DNA from: Marinomonas alcarazii
GTDB lineage: Bacteria; Pseudomonadota; Gammaproteobacteria; Pseudomonadales; Marinomonadaceae
Length of the DNA: 64,000 bases
Direction: 5' to 3'
NCBI RefSeq assembly: GCF_003208215.1
Contig: NZ_QKLW01000011.1
Location: 51,931-115,930 of the forward strand
Shown: one piece after another, positions 29,177 to 41,465 of the stretch
Layout of the letters: the number at the start of each line of letters is the position of its first letter
How positions within the stretch are numbered: the stretch's first letter is position 1
Notes under the pieces: model-generated
The model's input: only the letters and a program-made list of their open reading frames with translations
The model's database searches: none
What the model was told of the DNA's origin: nothing
Position numbers and translations under genes: made by a program

Positions 29177-30283
29177 ATGAGTAAGCAAACTTTTCCTAAA
29201 AATGCGTGGTATGTAGCAGCGATGTCTGAAGAGGTTGCGGGCAGCAAACCTCTCGGTCGTAAAATCTGTGGTGAAAGCATTGCTTTCTACCGTTCCCTCG
29301 ATAATGAAATTGCCGCCGTGCTGGATTTTTGTCCGCACCGTGGCGCGGCATTGTCTTTAGGTTATGTTGAAGATGGTCTATTGGTCTGTGGTTACCATGG
29401 TTTAAAAATGGGTGCAGATGGCAAAACCAAAGAGATGCCGTTGCAACGAGTGAAAGGCTTTCCATGCATGAAATCCTATGCTGTTGAAGAGCGTTATGGC
29501 TTCATTTGGGTGTGGCCTGGTGATCAATCTCAAGCCGATAAATCATTGATTCCACATTTAGAATGGGCAGTCAGTCCTGAGTGGGCTTACGGTGGTGGTT
29601 TATATCATATCAACTGTGATTATCGTCTTATGGTCGATAACTTGATGGATTTGACCCATGAAACCTATGTTCATGCGAGTAGTATTGGTCAGAAAGAAAT
29701 CGATGAATCGCCTGTTTCTACGAAAGTTGATGGCGACAAAGTTATTACCAGTCGCTTTATGGAAAACATTATGGCGCCACCGTTTTGGAAAGCGGCATTG
29801 CGTGGTAACGGCTTGGCGGATGATGTTTTGGTGGATCGTTGGCAAATTTGTCGTTTCAGCCCACCTTCGCATGTCATGATTGATGTCGGTGTTGCTCATG
29901 CGGGGAATGGTGGCTTTGAAGCGCCAGGAGATAAAAAGGCCAGCAGTACCGTGGTGGACTTTATTACGCCAGAAACAGAAACGTCCATTTGGTATTTCTG
30001 GGGAATGGCTCGTAACTTTAAACCTGAAGATCAAGCATTAACCGACACTATTCGAGAAGGGCAAGGTAAAATTTTCGCAGAAGATTTGGAAGTGCTTGAG
30101 CGCCAGCAGCAAAACCTATTGGCCTTTCCAGACTATGATCTATTAAAGTTAGACATCGACGCTGGTGGTGTTCAGTCACGACGAATTATTGATCGTATCA
30201 TTGCGAAGGAACAGCTTACAAAAGAGCAGGGAAACACGTCAAAAACACAAGCTGATGCACCACTGCAAACAGTGTCATTTTAA
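29177..30283 (+). CDS. vanA: Vanillate O-demethylase oxygenase subunit VanA
   Basis: Rieske non-heme iron oxygenase that converts vanillate to protocatechuate and formaldehyde. 368 residues from the ATG at 29177, which has GCAGGAG upstream; an in-frame start at 29129 would lie inside the operator. The Rieske cluster ligands are C52 and H54 (CPHRG), C71 and H74 (CGYHG). The mononuclear iron site is N155, D158, H161, H166 in NLMDLTHETYVH. Electrons come from VanB, encoded 72 bases downstream. Confidence 0.92.
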   Translation: MSKQTFPKNAWYVAAMSEEVAGSKPLGRKICGESIAFYRSLDNEIAAVLDFCPHRGAALSLGYVEDGLLVCGYHGLKMGADGKTKEMPLQRVKGFPCMKSYAVEERYGFIWVWPGDQSQADKSLIPHLEWAVSPEWAYGGGLYHINCDYRLMVDNLMDLTHETYVHASSIGQKEIDESPVSTKVDGDKVITSRFMENIMAPPFWKAALRGNGLADDVLVDRWQICRFSPPSHVMIDVGVAHAGNGGFEAPGDKKASSTVVDFITPETETSIWYFWGMARNFKPEDQALTDTIREGQGKIFAEDLEVLERQQQNLLAFPDYDLLKLDIDAGGVQSRRIIDRIIAKEQLTKEQGNTSKTQADAPLQTVSF

Positions 30284-30295
30284 GCAAATGGGTGC

Positions 30296-30328
30296 TTGCC
30301 AGAAGGTATTCTCTTTGTCTTCTGGCAA
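30296..30328 (+). other. Intra-operon hairpin between vanA and vanB
   Basis: TTGCCAGAAG (30296-30305) and CTTCTGGCAA (30319-30328) form a perfect 10-bp stem with a 13-base loop. No T-run follows, so it is not a normal terminator. It may set the relative amounts of vanA and vanB mRNA. Confidence 0.65.
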
Positions 30329-30355
30329 AGAATAATAATAAGTTAGGAGTGCCAA

Positions 30356-31312
30356 ATGATTCCGGTCATTGTTAGAAATATGGTCACAGAAGCACGAGGC
30401 ATTGTTCGAGTCGTGCTGGGTTCTGTGGATGGTTCGGCGTTACCCGCCTTTGAAGCTGGGGCGCATATTGATATTAAGCTGCCAAGTGGTTTGACGCGTC
30501 AATATTCTCTTTGTCGTCTTCAAGAAGATGCTCAGTACTATGAAATTGCCGTTTTGAAAGATCCTCAATCCAGAGGGGGTTCTGTTGAGGTTCATAGTTT
30601 AAATATTGGAGATTCTGTTTCAATCAGTGAACCTAAAAATCATTTTCCTTTGGTAGAAACAAATCGCCATAGCATTTTGGTGGCTGGTGGTATTGGTGTC
30701 ACACCTATGTTGCCTATGGCGCAGCACTTGCAAAAAATGGGGCTGCCTTTTGAATTTCACTATTGTGCCAAATCGCCTGAGACAGCGGCATTTGCTTCTG
30801 CGTTAGCGTCGTCGTCTTTTGCGGACAAAATGCATTTTCATTACAGTCAGGTGGCGGGATCTAGCCGTATGGATGTGGTGAATGTATTGTCGTGTCACTC
30901 GAACGATTCAGAGCTGTATATTTGTGGTCCTGCGGACTTTATTAGTGGCGTCTTACAGCAAGCAAAAATGTTGGGTTGGCCAGAGGAACGCTTGCATAGA
31001 GAGTTTTTTGCGGCGCCAGCATTGGATGAAAATGTCAGTGAGAATACGGCGTTTAAAGTAAAGATTCACAGCAGTGGTGAGCTTTTCGACGTACAAGCGG
31101 ATGAAAGTATTTTTGAAGTTCTAGATAGAAATGGGGTTTTCCTTGCTGTGTCTTGTGAATCTGGTGTTTGTGGTACCTGCCAAACGGGTGTCATAGACGG
31201 AACGCCTGATCATCGAGATGTTTTTTTAACAGATAAAGAGCATGCTCAAGGTAAGCTGGTAATGCCTTGTTGTTCTCGCTCTAAAACGCCTGTTCTGGAA
31301 CTGGATTTGTAA
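30356..31312 (+). CDS. vanB: Vanillate O-demethylase reductase subunit VanB
   Basis: Class IA oxygenase reductase passing electrons from NADH to VanA. Domains in order: FMN/FAD-binding barrel (RQYSLC near residue 57), NAD-binding (AGGIGVTPML near residue 110), and a C-terminal plant-type 2Fe-2S ferredoxin (CESGVCGTCQTG near residue 265, last cysteine in MPCCSRS). 318 residues. TTAGGAG precedes the ATG. Confidence 0.92.
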   Translation: MIPVIVRNMVTEARGIVRVVLGSVDGSALPAFEAGAHIDIKLPSGLTRQYSLCRLQEDAQYYEIAVLKDPQSRGGSVEVHSLNIGDSVSISEPKNHFPLVETNRHSILVAGGIGVTPMLPMAQHLQKMGLPFEFHYCAKSPETAAFASALASSSFADKMHFHYSQVAGSSRMDVVNVLSCHSNDSELYICGPADFISGVLQQAKMLGWPEERLHREFFAAPALDENVSENTAFKVKIHSSGELFDVQADESIFEVLDRNGVFLAVSCESGVCGTCQTGVIDGTPDHRDVFLTDKEHAQGKLVMPCCSRSKTPVLELDL

Positions 31313-31349
31313 TAACGTTTTTTGCACCTCAATTTTTCTTGTAGTGAAT

Positions 31350-31393
31350 CTTTCACTCAATGTAAAACAACTGTGTTTTACATTGAGTGAAAG
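31350..31393. repeat. Perfect 19-bp inverted repeat between vanB and pyrG
   Basis: CTTTCACTCAATGTAAAAC (31350-31368) and its exact complement (31375-31393) are separated by six bases (AACTGT). It lies 37 bases after vanB and about 97 before pyrG. There is no immediate T-run, but a T-rich stretch starts about 12 bases later. It could end the van operon or mark the edge of the accessory insert. Confidence 0.85.
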
Positions 31394-31483
31394 GCCTTCC
31401 GATGTTATTATTTTCTCCCGTCCTGAAGGTACATTTTTATGTGCTTTCAAATCTCATTTTTTTATATTTGTAAGGCGGGTTAA

Positions 31484-33124
<1,641 letters not shown>

Positions 33125-33148
33125 GTTGAGCAAACAGGTAGTTTGTGA

Positions 33149-34477
<1,329 letters not shown>

Positions 34478-34490
34478 TCTCGTCCTGATT

Positions 34491-34522
34491 AAAAAAGGGA
34501 GAACTTGGTTCTCCCTTTTTTT
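34491..34522 (+). terminator. Intrinsic terminator after eno
   Basis: GGGAGAAC (34497-34504), loop TTG, GTTCTCCC (34508-34515), with an A-run before and seven T after. Confidence 0.93.
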
Positions 34523-34582
34523 ATTTGTTTTTGATTCAATTCCTTTGATAATAGGAATGTATTTTAGGCTTCTGAGGGTGTT

Positions 34583-34861
34583 ATGGCGCGTTTGTTAATT
34601 TTTTTCTTCGTTTGTGCCGTGGGTTATCAATCTTATCATCTGTACTTTGGTGAGCAGGGTATTAAGCGACAAGAAGAGCTGGCAAAACAGATTGCTTATC
34701 AGGAGCGTATAAACTCACGTCTAAAACAGCGAAATCAAGCGCTTAGAGCGCAGGTAAATGATCTACGCCTAGGCGAAGAGGCTGTAGAAGAGCATGTTCG
34801 TAGTGAGCTGCAATATATAAAAGATGGTGAAGTGTTTTATCGCATGGTAAACAAAAAATGA
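34583..34861 (+). CDS. ftsB: Cell division protein FtsB
   Basis: Small divisome protein of the FtsQLB complex. 92 residues: one N-terminal membrane helix (about residues 3-20), a coiled coil (residues 30-65), and a short periplasmic tail (RSELQYIKDGEVFYRMV). It overlaps ispD by four bases (ATGA). The start is the first in-frame ATG, with GAGGGTG just upstream. Confidence 0.94.
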   Translation: MARLLIFFFVCAVGYQSYHLYFGEQGIKRQEELAKQIAYQERINSRLKQRNQALRAQVNDLRLGEEAVEEHVRSELQYIKDGEVFYRMVNKK

Positions 34862-35565
34862 CGCAGACTTTCTGGGTGATTATTCCTGCTGCAGGCGTTG
34901 GTCAGCGCATGCAAGCGAATTGTCCTAAGCAGTATTTATCACTTGCTGGGGAAACGATTCTAGACCGAACGATAGCCTTGTTTATTTCGCATCCATTGAT
35001 TGCTGGTGTACTAGTTGGTGTTGGGCAGGAAGACGCTTATTGGCCACATTCAACGTGGTATAATCATGCTTTGGTAAAAACCTTTATTGGTGGTGAAGAG
35101 CGCAGCGATACCGTGCAAAAAGGTTTGCGTCATCTTCTCTCTATGCCTGATATCAATGAGCATCAAGCTGTATTGGTTCATGATGCGGCGCGACCTTTAT
35201 TAAGCCAAGATGCGCTCAATCGTATTATGGATCATCAGTCTGAACACGGAGCTATTTTGGCAATGCCTGCTAAAGATACGGTAAAACTTCAGTTGGCGGA
35301 GCGGCCTTTGGTGGACGCAACGTTGGATCGGAGTGCTATTTGGTTGGCTCAAACACCGCAAAAGTTTCCTCTTTCAGCCCTTTTAGACGCATTAGAAAAA
35401 GCACGATTAGAAGGTGTCTCGGTAACGGATGAATGCTCTGCGATGGAGTTTATTGGTTGGCACCCTGATCTTGTTATCGGTGAGAGTAGCAATATTAAAA
35501 TTACTTTACCTGAAGATTTGCTGATCGCAGAAGCGCTGTTTTCATACCTTTCTAAATCACATTGA
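34858..35565 (+). CDS. ispD: 2-C-methyl-D-erythritol 4-phosphate cytidylyltransferase
   Basis: Third MEP-pathway step, adding CMP to the product of Dxr. 235 residues. The nucleotide-binding loop is [20 protein letters not shown] at the N-terminus. VHDAARPLL near residue 107 is the family signature. It is translationally coupled to ftsB and followed by ispF after 31 bases. Confidence 0.97.
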   Translation: MTQTFWVIIPAAGVGQRMQANCPKQYLSLAGETILDRTIALFISHPLIAGVLVGVGQEDAYWPHSTWYNHALVKTFIGGEERSDTVQKGLRHLLSMPDINEHQAVLVHDAARPLLSQDALNRIMDHQSEHGAILAMPAKDTVKLQLAERPLVDATLDRSAIWLAQTPQKFPLSALLDALEKARLEGVSVTDECSAMEFIGWHPDLVIGESSNIKITLPEDLLIAEALFSYLSKSH

Positions 35566-35596
35566 CAGTGCAATATATCGCACAGGAGTAACTATC

Positions 35597-36088
35597 ATGA
35601 CGCCATTTCGTATCGGCCATGGTTTTGATGTACATAAATTTGGTGAAGGTGATCACGTTGTACTGGGCGGAGTATCGATTCCTTATTCTCAAGGGTTGAT
35701 CGCTCATTCTGACGGTGACGTCGCTTTACACGCTTTAACAGACGCTTTGCTTGGAGCGGCTGCGCTGGGTGATATAGGTAAGCATTTCCCTGATACAGAC
35801 GCTGAGTTTTCTGGCGCTGATAGTCGAATTTTATTAAAACGCGCTTATAAAGAAATACAGGCTCTGGGTTTTTGTGTTGGTAATGTGGATATAACGATTA
35901 TTGCGGAAGCGCCAAAAATGCGACCGTATATTGATGCGATGCGAGCAAATATCGCTGATGATTTGGCGATTGATATAAGCACGGTTAATGTAAAAGCCAC
36001 AACAACGGAAAAGTTGGGGTTCACTGGGCGTAAAGAGGGGATCGCAGTCGAAGCGGTTGCTCTCATTGTCAAACAGGATCAAATATGA
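35597..36088 (+). CDS. ispF: 2-C-methyl-D-erythritol 2,4-cyclodiphosphate synthase
   Basis: Fifth MEP-pathway step. 163 residues. The metal ligands are D11 and H13 in [11 protein letters not shown] and a histidine near residue 45 in [22 protein letters not shown] follows. It overlaps truD by four bases (ATGA). AGGAG precedes the ATG. Confidence 0.98.
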   Translation: MTPFRIGHGFDVHKFGEGDHVVLGGVSIPYSQGLIAHSDGDVALHALTDALLGAAALGDIGKHFPDTDAEFSGADSRILLKRAYKEIQALGFCVGNVDITIIAEAPKMRPYIDAMRANIADDLAIDISTVNVKATTTEKLGFTGRKEGIAVEAVALIVKQDQI

Positions 36089-37179
36089 ATACCGAATGGC
36101 GATACGCTTGGTCTAAGCCGACGGTTACAGGGGATTTGAAAACCCATGTACAAGATTTTTATGTGGAAGAGCAGTTAGGCTTTGAGCCCGATGGTAAAGG
36201 GGAGTTTTGCTTTGTATTTATTGAAAAGGAAGGTGTAAATACCGACTTTCTTGCCAAGCGCTTAGCCCAGCTTGCTGGAATAGCACCGAATAAAGTGACT
36301 TACAGCGGCGTAAAAGATCGCCATGCTTGTACGCGTCAGTGGTTTTGTTTGCATGTTTTGAATCAAGAGCCTGATTTGTCGACAATTCAAGAAGCCTTTC
36401 GTGAGCCTGAAAATGTTCGAGTCGTTGCGCAGTTACGCCATTCCAAAAAGCTGCGTACCGGAACGCATTTGGCGAATCGTTTTGTTATACGATTACGAGG
36501 CGTTGATGGCGACTTGGATGAGCTTGAGGCACGTTTGAATCTTATTAAACAAAGCGGCGTGCCTAATTATTATGGCCCACAACGCTTTGGTATAAACGGT
36601 AATAATTTGCACTATGGTAAGGATTTTGTGTTAAAAGGGCGGCAAAGTCGCCGCAAACTTTCAAAGACAGAGTCTTTCTGGTTATCAGCTGTACGCTCTT
36701 GGTGTTTCAATGAAGCGTTAAGTGATCAAGTTGAAAATGGAATGTGGATGCGTTTATGCGATGGCGATATCGCTCAGTTTCAGCATAAAGATGAGCAATT
36801 TCGTGTAAAAGAAGTGGGTGCTTTGATGCATCTAAGTGTTCATCGCGGCACGATAAGCCCTGTTTTACCTATGATTAGTGAAGGTTGGGAAGCCGGCACT
36901 GGCGCCCAGAGAGAAAAAGCGATAAAAAGTTCTTTGTCAGAGAGTATGGAGCTGGTGGATGCCCTCATTGCTTTTGACCTTTCCAGAGACAGTCGTTTAG
37001 CTCGCCTTGTGCCTATGAATATGGCGTGGGAATTGCTAAGAGAAAGCGAAGGGAATACGCAACTGATAGTGGAGTTTTCTTTACCGAAAGGGTGTTTTGC
37101 GACCAGTTTATTACGCGAGATGATTGATTTTACGGATAAGTCAGCTGAGAAATATCATGAGAATATTGATCGCCAATGA
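36085..37179 (+). CDS. truD: tRNA pseudouridine(13) synthase
   Basis: Makes pseudouridine 13 in tRNA-Glu. 364 residues. The catalytic aspartate is in [16 protein letters not shown] near residue 80, and NYYGPQRFG near residue 165 is characteristic. The end overlaps surE by 23 bases, a compact operon arrangement also seen in E. coli. Confidence 0.97.
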   Translation: MNTEWRYAWSKPTVTGDLKTHVQDFYVEEQLGFEPDGKGEFCFVFIEKEGVNTDFLAKRLAQLAGIAPNKVTYSGVKDRHACTRQWFCLHVLNQEPDLSTIQEAFREPENVRVVAQLRHSKKLRTGTHLANRFVIRLRGVDGDLDELEARLNLIKQSGVPNYYGPQRFGINGNNLHYGKDFVLKGRQSRRKLSKTESFWLSAVRSWCFNEALSDQVENGMWMRLCDGDIAQFQHKDEQFRVKEVGALMHLSVHRGTISPVLPMISEGWEAGTGAQREKAIKSSLSESMELVDALIAFDLSRDSRLARLVPMNMAWELLRESEGNTQLIVEFSLPKGCFATSLLREMIDFTDKSAEKYHENIDRQ

Positions 37180-37903
37180 TGATGGATTTGATGCGGTTGG
37201 CATACAAACATTAGCGCAACATTTACAGCAGGAATACGATGTTTTAGTCGTCGCTCCCGATCGTAACCGCAGTGGTGCGAGTAACTCTTTGACTTTGACT
37301 CGTCCGCTGCAACCTACAGAAGTTAGACCCCATTGCTTTCGCATTGATGGGACACCGACAGATTGTGTGAATTTGGCTTTGTCTGGGATGATTGATGGAG
37401 AGGTAGATTTAGTTGTATCGGGAATCAATCATGGCGCTAACTTAGGTGATGACGTGATTTATTCTGGCACCGTTGCTGCGGCCATGGAAGCTCGTCACTT
37501 AGGTCGTCCTGCATTGGCGGTTTCCTTGGTTGGGAGTCAGCATTTTGAGACGGCAGCAAAGGTGGTTTTACAGCTATTAAAAGACGCTCCTTCGCTTACT
37601 TTATCGGCGGGTATTTTGTTGAACATCAATGTTCCAGATGTACCCTATAGTGAGCTAAAAGGTATTCAAGTTACGCGTTTAGGCTATCGGCATAAAGCTC
37701 AAGCTCCCATTTCTGCGCAGCACCCGCGTGGTTTGCCAAGCTATTGGATTGGTGCTCTGTCTGAACCTCATGATGTGTCTGAAGGAACAGACTTTTGGGC
37801 AATTGAAAATGGCTACGTTTCTATTACCCCAATTCACACCGATATGACCTGCTATGAAGCTCAATCACCACTGAAAATATGGACTGATACTATAACGCTA
37901 TGA
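37157..37903 (+). CDS. surE: 5'/3'-nucleotidase SurE
   Basis: Stationary-phase phosphatase acting on nucleoside monophosphates and short polyphosphate. The ATG at 37157 gives [15 protein letters not shown], the standard start with metal aspartates D8 and D9; an earlier in-frame ATG at 37124 would only add non-conserved residues inside truD. APDRNRSGAS near residue 35 and VSGINHGANLGDDVIYSGT near residue 88 complete the active site. 248 residues. ATGA overlap with pcm. Confidence 0.96.
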   Translation: MRILIANDDGFDAVGIQTLAQHLQQEYDVLVVAPDRNRSGASNSLTLTRPLQPTEVRPHCFRIDGTPTDCVNLALSGMIDGEVDLVVSGINHGANLGDDVIYSGTVAAAMEARHLGRPALAVSLVGSQHFETAAKVVLQLLKDAPSLTLSAGILLNINVPDVPYSELKGIQVTRLGYRHKAQAPISAQHPRGLPSYWIGALSEPHDVSEGTDFWAIENGYVSITPIHTDMTCYEAQSPLKIWTDTITL

Positions 37904-38565
37904 GTCTTCACGATCTTAATTGGTTGATATCAAACTCTGAGTCTCGCTCTTCTAGGATGGTTCAACAGCTTAGAGAGCATGGGATTTGTCATGAAGAGCT
38001 ATTGGCTTTGATGGAGTCTATACCTCGCCATGATTTTGTGGAGCCTGCTTTTTCTCATTTGGCTTATTCTGCAACCCCGCTTCCTATTGGTCGAAATCAA
38101 ACGATTAGCCAGCCACTGACAGTTGCTAGAATGACTGAATGGCTGCTGTTGCATGCTCGACTTGGGCGTGTGTTGGAAGTAGGGACGGGGTCTGGTTATC
38201 AGACTCGAATTTTGTCGCATTTTTTCAATAAAGTTCATACCGTTGAACGACAAGAGTCGCTTTATCTGCAAGCGAAACAACGCTTGTCATCAATGGGGGT
38301 GAAAAACGTTGAGTATTTATTTGGCGATGGTCAGGCTGGTTGGCCAAATAAAGTAGAGATGGACGCTGTTATTATTACCGCAATGGCGAGCAAAATCCCG
38401 TTGGCTTTAACAAATTGCCTAAAGCAAAACGGAATTCTTATTATGCCGATTGATCATCCTAGCCCGCAGATTGGTTGTTGGAAAAAAGAGGGTGATCGTT
38501 GGAAGTGTTTGGGGACTGAATCTGCGCATTTTGTCCCTCTATTGGAAGGAATGGAATATGCCTAA
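37900..38565 (+). CDS. pcm: Protein-L-isoaspartate O-methyltransferase
   Basis: Repairs isoaspartate in aged proteins using SAM. 221 residues. IPRHDFVEPAF near residue 42, then the SAM-binding loop VLEVGTGSGYQT near residue 90. It is in the surE-pcm-nlpD-rpoS stationary-phase cluster common to gammaproteobacteria, here with a DUF368 gene inserted after pcm. Confidence 0.97.
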   Translation: MSLHDLNWLISNSESRSSRMVQQLREHGICHEELLALMESIPRHDFVEPAFSHLAYSATPLPIGRNQTISQPLTVARMTEWLLLHARLGRVLEVGTGSGYQTRILSHFFNKVHTVERQESLYLQAKQRLSSMGVKNVEYLFGDGQAGWPNKVEMDAVIITAMASKIPLALTNCLKQNGILIMPIDHPSPQIGCWKKEGDRWKCLGTESAHFVPLLEGMEYA

Positions 38566-39493
38566 GTGGCTGAAAGTGTATTTAAGTGGTGTGCTGATGG
38601 GGGCCGCAGATGTTGTTCCTGGTGTTTCTGGGGGTACGATTGCGTTTATTTTAGGTGTGTATGAGCGCCTTATTAATGCGTTGAGTGGTGTTAATAAGGA
38701 CAGTTTGAGTATGTTATTTAAAGGCGACTTCAAGGCCTTGTGGCGGCATTTTGATGGCGCTTTTTTGCTGTCACTGGGTGCTGGTATCTTGACCAGTATT
38801 TTTTTGCTAGCGGGTTTAATAACGCATTTATTATTAGAATATCCTAGCTACCTGTGGAGCTTCTTTTTCGGCCTGATTTTAGCGTCTGCTTACTTTTTAA
38901 TTAGCCAAATAGAAGGGTTCTCTCGCCAGCATTTTGGTGGCCTTGTGGTTGGCGTGGTGATTGGGGCCAGCTTGTCATTATTGGTTCCAACTCAACTGAA
39001 CACATCCCTTTTAATGGTGTTTTTCTCTGGCATGATTGCTATTTGTGCCATGATTTTGCCTGGGATTTCAGGAAGCTTCTTGCTACTGATGATGGGGATG
39101 TATGGATTTATTTTGTCCGCTGTCAAGAGTGTCGATCTTGCTGTAATTGCCATTTTTGCGGCGGGGGCACTAGTAGGGTTGTTGAGCTTTTCTAAAATTC
39201 TGCGTTATTTGCTTAATCATGTAAGGTCCATGACTCTCTCTGTTTTAACAGGTGTTATGCTAGGTGCGCTGGTAAAAGTGTGGCCATGGAAAGTGACAGA
39301 TGAGTGGGCGCTGATTGGTGATAAAAAATACCCTATGCAAGAGCATTTGATTTTGCCTTGGAACAGCGCCAATTTTGATTGGCAAACGGATTTTTTGCTG
39401 CCCGTAGTCTTTGTTTTTATAGGTTTTTTGAGTGTAGTTCTCATTTCTTACATTTTTTTACAAAAAGATACAAGTGTAAATAGTGGACTCTAA
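38558..39493 (+). CDS. DUF368 membrane protein, PopT-type undecaprenyl-phosphate translocase candidate
   Basis: 311 residues, eight or more hydrophobic segments. The N-terminal motif GAADVVPGVSGGTIAFILG near residue 15, with a second copy-like block ICAMILPGISGSFLLLMMG near residue 165, is the DUF368 hallmark. DUF368 proteins were recently shown to return undecaprenyl phosphate across the membrane. The ATG at 38558 has AAGGA upstream and overlaps the pcm stop by eight bases; a much earlier in-frame start lies inside pcm and is not used. It functionally complements uppS at 6.9 kb. Confidence 0.85.
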   Translation: MPKWLKVYLSGVLMGAADVVPGVSGGTIAFILGVYERLINALSGVNKDSLSMLFKGDFKALWRHFDGAFLLSLGAGILTSIFLLAGLITHLLLEYPSYLWSFFFGLILASAYFLISQIEGFSRQHFGGLVVGVVIGASLSLLVPTQLNTSLLMVFFSGMIAICAMILPGISGSFLLLMMGMYGFILSAVKSVDLAVIAIFAAGALVGLLSFSKILRYLLNHVRSMTLSVLTGVMLGALVKVWPWKVTDEWALIGDKKYPMQEHLILPWNSANFDWQTDFLLPVVFVFIGFLSVVLISYIFLQKDTSVNSGL

Positions 39494-39562
39494 TGACAGT
39501 TAAGGTGACGAGTTATTTTTTGTAGTGTAGCGATTAGACAAGATCTTTTTTCGCTAACTCGC

Positions 39563-40357
39563 TTGACGGGTTGGCTGGCTTTTTTTTGTCTTTTTTTATC
39601 TGGTTGCTCATATGAAGTGCTGCATTATTCAGATAAAAATAACCGCTCTTATGCATCGAATAATGCCAGTGTTTCTTCTATCCCATCTTCGGGTATTCAT
39701 CGCGTGCAAAGTGGTGAAACCTTGTTCTCTATTGCCTTTCGGTACGGTTTAGATTATAGAGAATTGGCGAAAGCTAATCGTATCGATGCGCCTTATACTA
39801 TTTATCCGAAGCAAAAAATACGTTTGGAAAATAGTAGAGAATCGGCTGTAGCTGCAAATCCAAAAGCAACATCTTCTACTCCTTTAATTGTACAAGATAC
39901 GAAAACTACACCATCTAAACCTGCAACGTCGACAGTAACTAAAACGCCTGTAATATCACCTAAGAGTGACACTAAAGACAGCAAAATTACCAGTGATTGG
40001 TTCTGGCCAGTCGATGGAAAGGTCACTAGGGGGTTTTCAAATAGCGGCGTTAGTAGTAAAGGTATAGATATAAAAGCAGAAGAAGGAGCCTTAGTGACAG
40101 CCGCAGCGGATGGAACGGTTGTCTATGCAGGTAGCGGTCTAATTGGTTACGGAAATCTTGTGATAGTAAAACATAATGATGTATACCTTAGTGCTTATGC
40201 CTATAACGAAAGGATTTTGGTAAAAGAAAAGCAACATGTTCGCGCTGGCGATTCTCTTGCTGTTATTGGTGGCAAGGGAGAAGATAGACCACTGCTTCAC
40301 TTTGAAGTGCGCCGTGATGGCCAGCCGATTGATCCGCTAGATGTTTTACCCAAATAA
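39563..40357 (+). CDS. nlpD: NlpD, LysM/M23 lipoprotein activator of amidase
   Basis: Outer-membrane lipoprotein that activates septal amidases. Lipobox LSGC at residues 12-15, LysM domain HRVQSGETLFSIAFRYG near residue 47, and a C-terminal M23/LytM domain. The LytM zinc residues are degenerate (GIDIKAEEG and SAYAYN replace the histidine motifs), as in activator-type NlpD. No ATG start exists: the frame is open from 39509 and the first usual start is TTG 39563 with no clear ribosome site and no positive charge in the signal. The true start may be an unusual codon further up. Confidence 0.88.
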   Translation: MTGWLAFFCLFLSGCSYEVLHYSDKNNRSYASNNASVSSIPSSGIHRVQSGETLFSIAFRYGLDYRELAKANRIDAPYTIYPKQKIRLENSRESAVAANPKATSSTPLIVQDTKTTPSKPATSTVTKTPVISPKSDTKDSKITSDWFWPVDGKVTRGFSNSGVSSKGIDIKAEEGALVTAAADGTVVYAGSGLIGYGNLVIVKHNDVYLSAYAYNERILVKEKQHVRAGDSLAVIGGKGEDRPLLHFEVRRDGQPIDPLDVLPK

Positions 40358-40388
40358 ATTAAGCGAATTGGCGTTTTAAGGAGGGGGC

Positions 40389-41390
40389 ATGAAGTTGGCA
40401 AATATGGACAAAGAATCAACTAAAATTTCGAATACAGAGGACTTTGATTTCGAGTCAATGGATGAGTTTGACGAGAACGATGACCTAGTAGATGAAGAAT
40501 TTGAATCGGCAGTCAACGCACGATATGCAGAGGCTGACACTAGCCGCAATTTAGATGTTACTCAGTTATATCTGAGTGAAATCGGCTTTTCGCCATTGCT
40601 GAGTGCAGAGGAGGAAGTTTACTTCGCTCGCCTTTCTCTAAAGGGCGACGAAAAAGCACGTAAGCGCATGATAGAAAGTAACTTGCGTTTGGTGGTTAAA
40701 ATATCGCGACGTTACTTAAATAGAGGATTATCTCTATTGGACCTCATCGAAGAGGGGAACCTTGGTTTAATCCGTGCTGTTGAGAAGTTTGATCCTGAGC
40801 GAGGTTTTCGTTTTTCCACTTATGCGACTTGGTGGATACGACAAACCATTGAACGTGCCATCATGAATCAAACCAGAACCATTCGTTTGCCTATCCACGT
40901 TGTCAAAGAGCTTAATGTATATTTGCGTGCAGCCCGTGAGTTAACTCAAAAGTTAGATCATGAGCCAAGAGCTGAAGAAATCGCAGAAATGCTTGATTGC
41001 CCGGTTGAAGATGTGCAGAAAATGCTTGGACTCAACGAGAAAGTAAGTTCGATTGATGCGACTTTCGGTGGTGAGAATAACGATAAGAGTTTGGTGGAAA
41101 TTTTAGCCGACACTATTCATCAGGGGCCTGAAGCTGACCGTCAAGATGGTGATGTTATTCATTGTATTGAATTATGGCTGAATGAACTGAGTGAGAAGCA
41201 GTGTGAGGTGATTACTCGTCGTTTCGGACTACGAGGTCACGAGGCAAGTACACTTGAGCACGTAGGCGCTGAGATAGGCCTAACACGTGAACGTGTTCGT
41301 CAAATTCAGGTAGAAGCGTTGCGTAAGCTACGATTGATCATGGATAAAGCTGGCTTAGCGTTAGACGATGTTATCCGCCTTGAAGATTAG
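40389..41390 (+). CDS. rpoS: RNA polymerase sigma factor RpoS
   Basis: Stationary-phase and general-stress sigma factor. 333 residues. An acidic N-terminal stretch is followed by region 1.2 ([20 protein letters not shown] near residue 56), region 2 ([18 protein letters not shown]) and region 4 with the [22 protein letters not shown] strong GGAGGGGG precedes the ATG. Main promoters of rpoS usually lie inside nlpD; none was picked out here. Confidence 0.98.
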   Translation: MKLANMDKESTKISNTEDFDFESMDEFDENDDLVDEEFESAVNARYAEADTSRNLDVTQLYLSEIGFSPLLSAEEEVYFARLSLKGDEKARKRMIESNLRLVVKISRRYLNRGLSLLDLIEEGNLGLIRAVEKFDPERGFRFSTYATWWIRQTIERAIMNQTRTIRLPIHVVKELNVYLRAARELTQKLDHEPRAEEIAEMLDCPVEDVQKMLGLNEKVSSIDATFGGENNDKSLVEILADTIHQGPEADRQDGDVIHCIELWLNELSEKQCEVITRRFGLRGHEASTLEHVGAEIGLTRERVRQIQVEALRKLRLIMDKAGLALDDVIRLED

Positions 41391-41418
41391 GTGTGCATTT
41401 GCTTAAGAGACGAATAAA

Positions 41419-41448
41419 AAGACTCGCTTAAAGCGGGTCTTCTTATTT
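41419..41448. terminator. Terminator between rpoS and the convergent Smp-like gene
   Basis: AAGACTCGC (41419-41427) pairs with GCGGGTCTT (41433-41441), with one G-T pair, and CTTATTTG follows. It serves rpoS; the T-run is imperfect. Confidence 0.7.
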
Positions 41449-41465
41449 GTTTTCGTGTTGCGATA

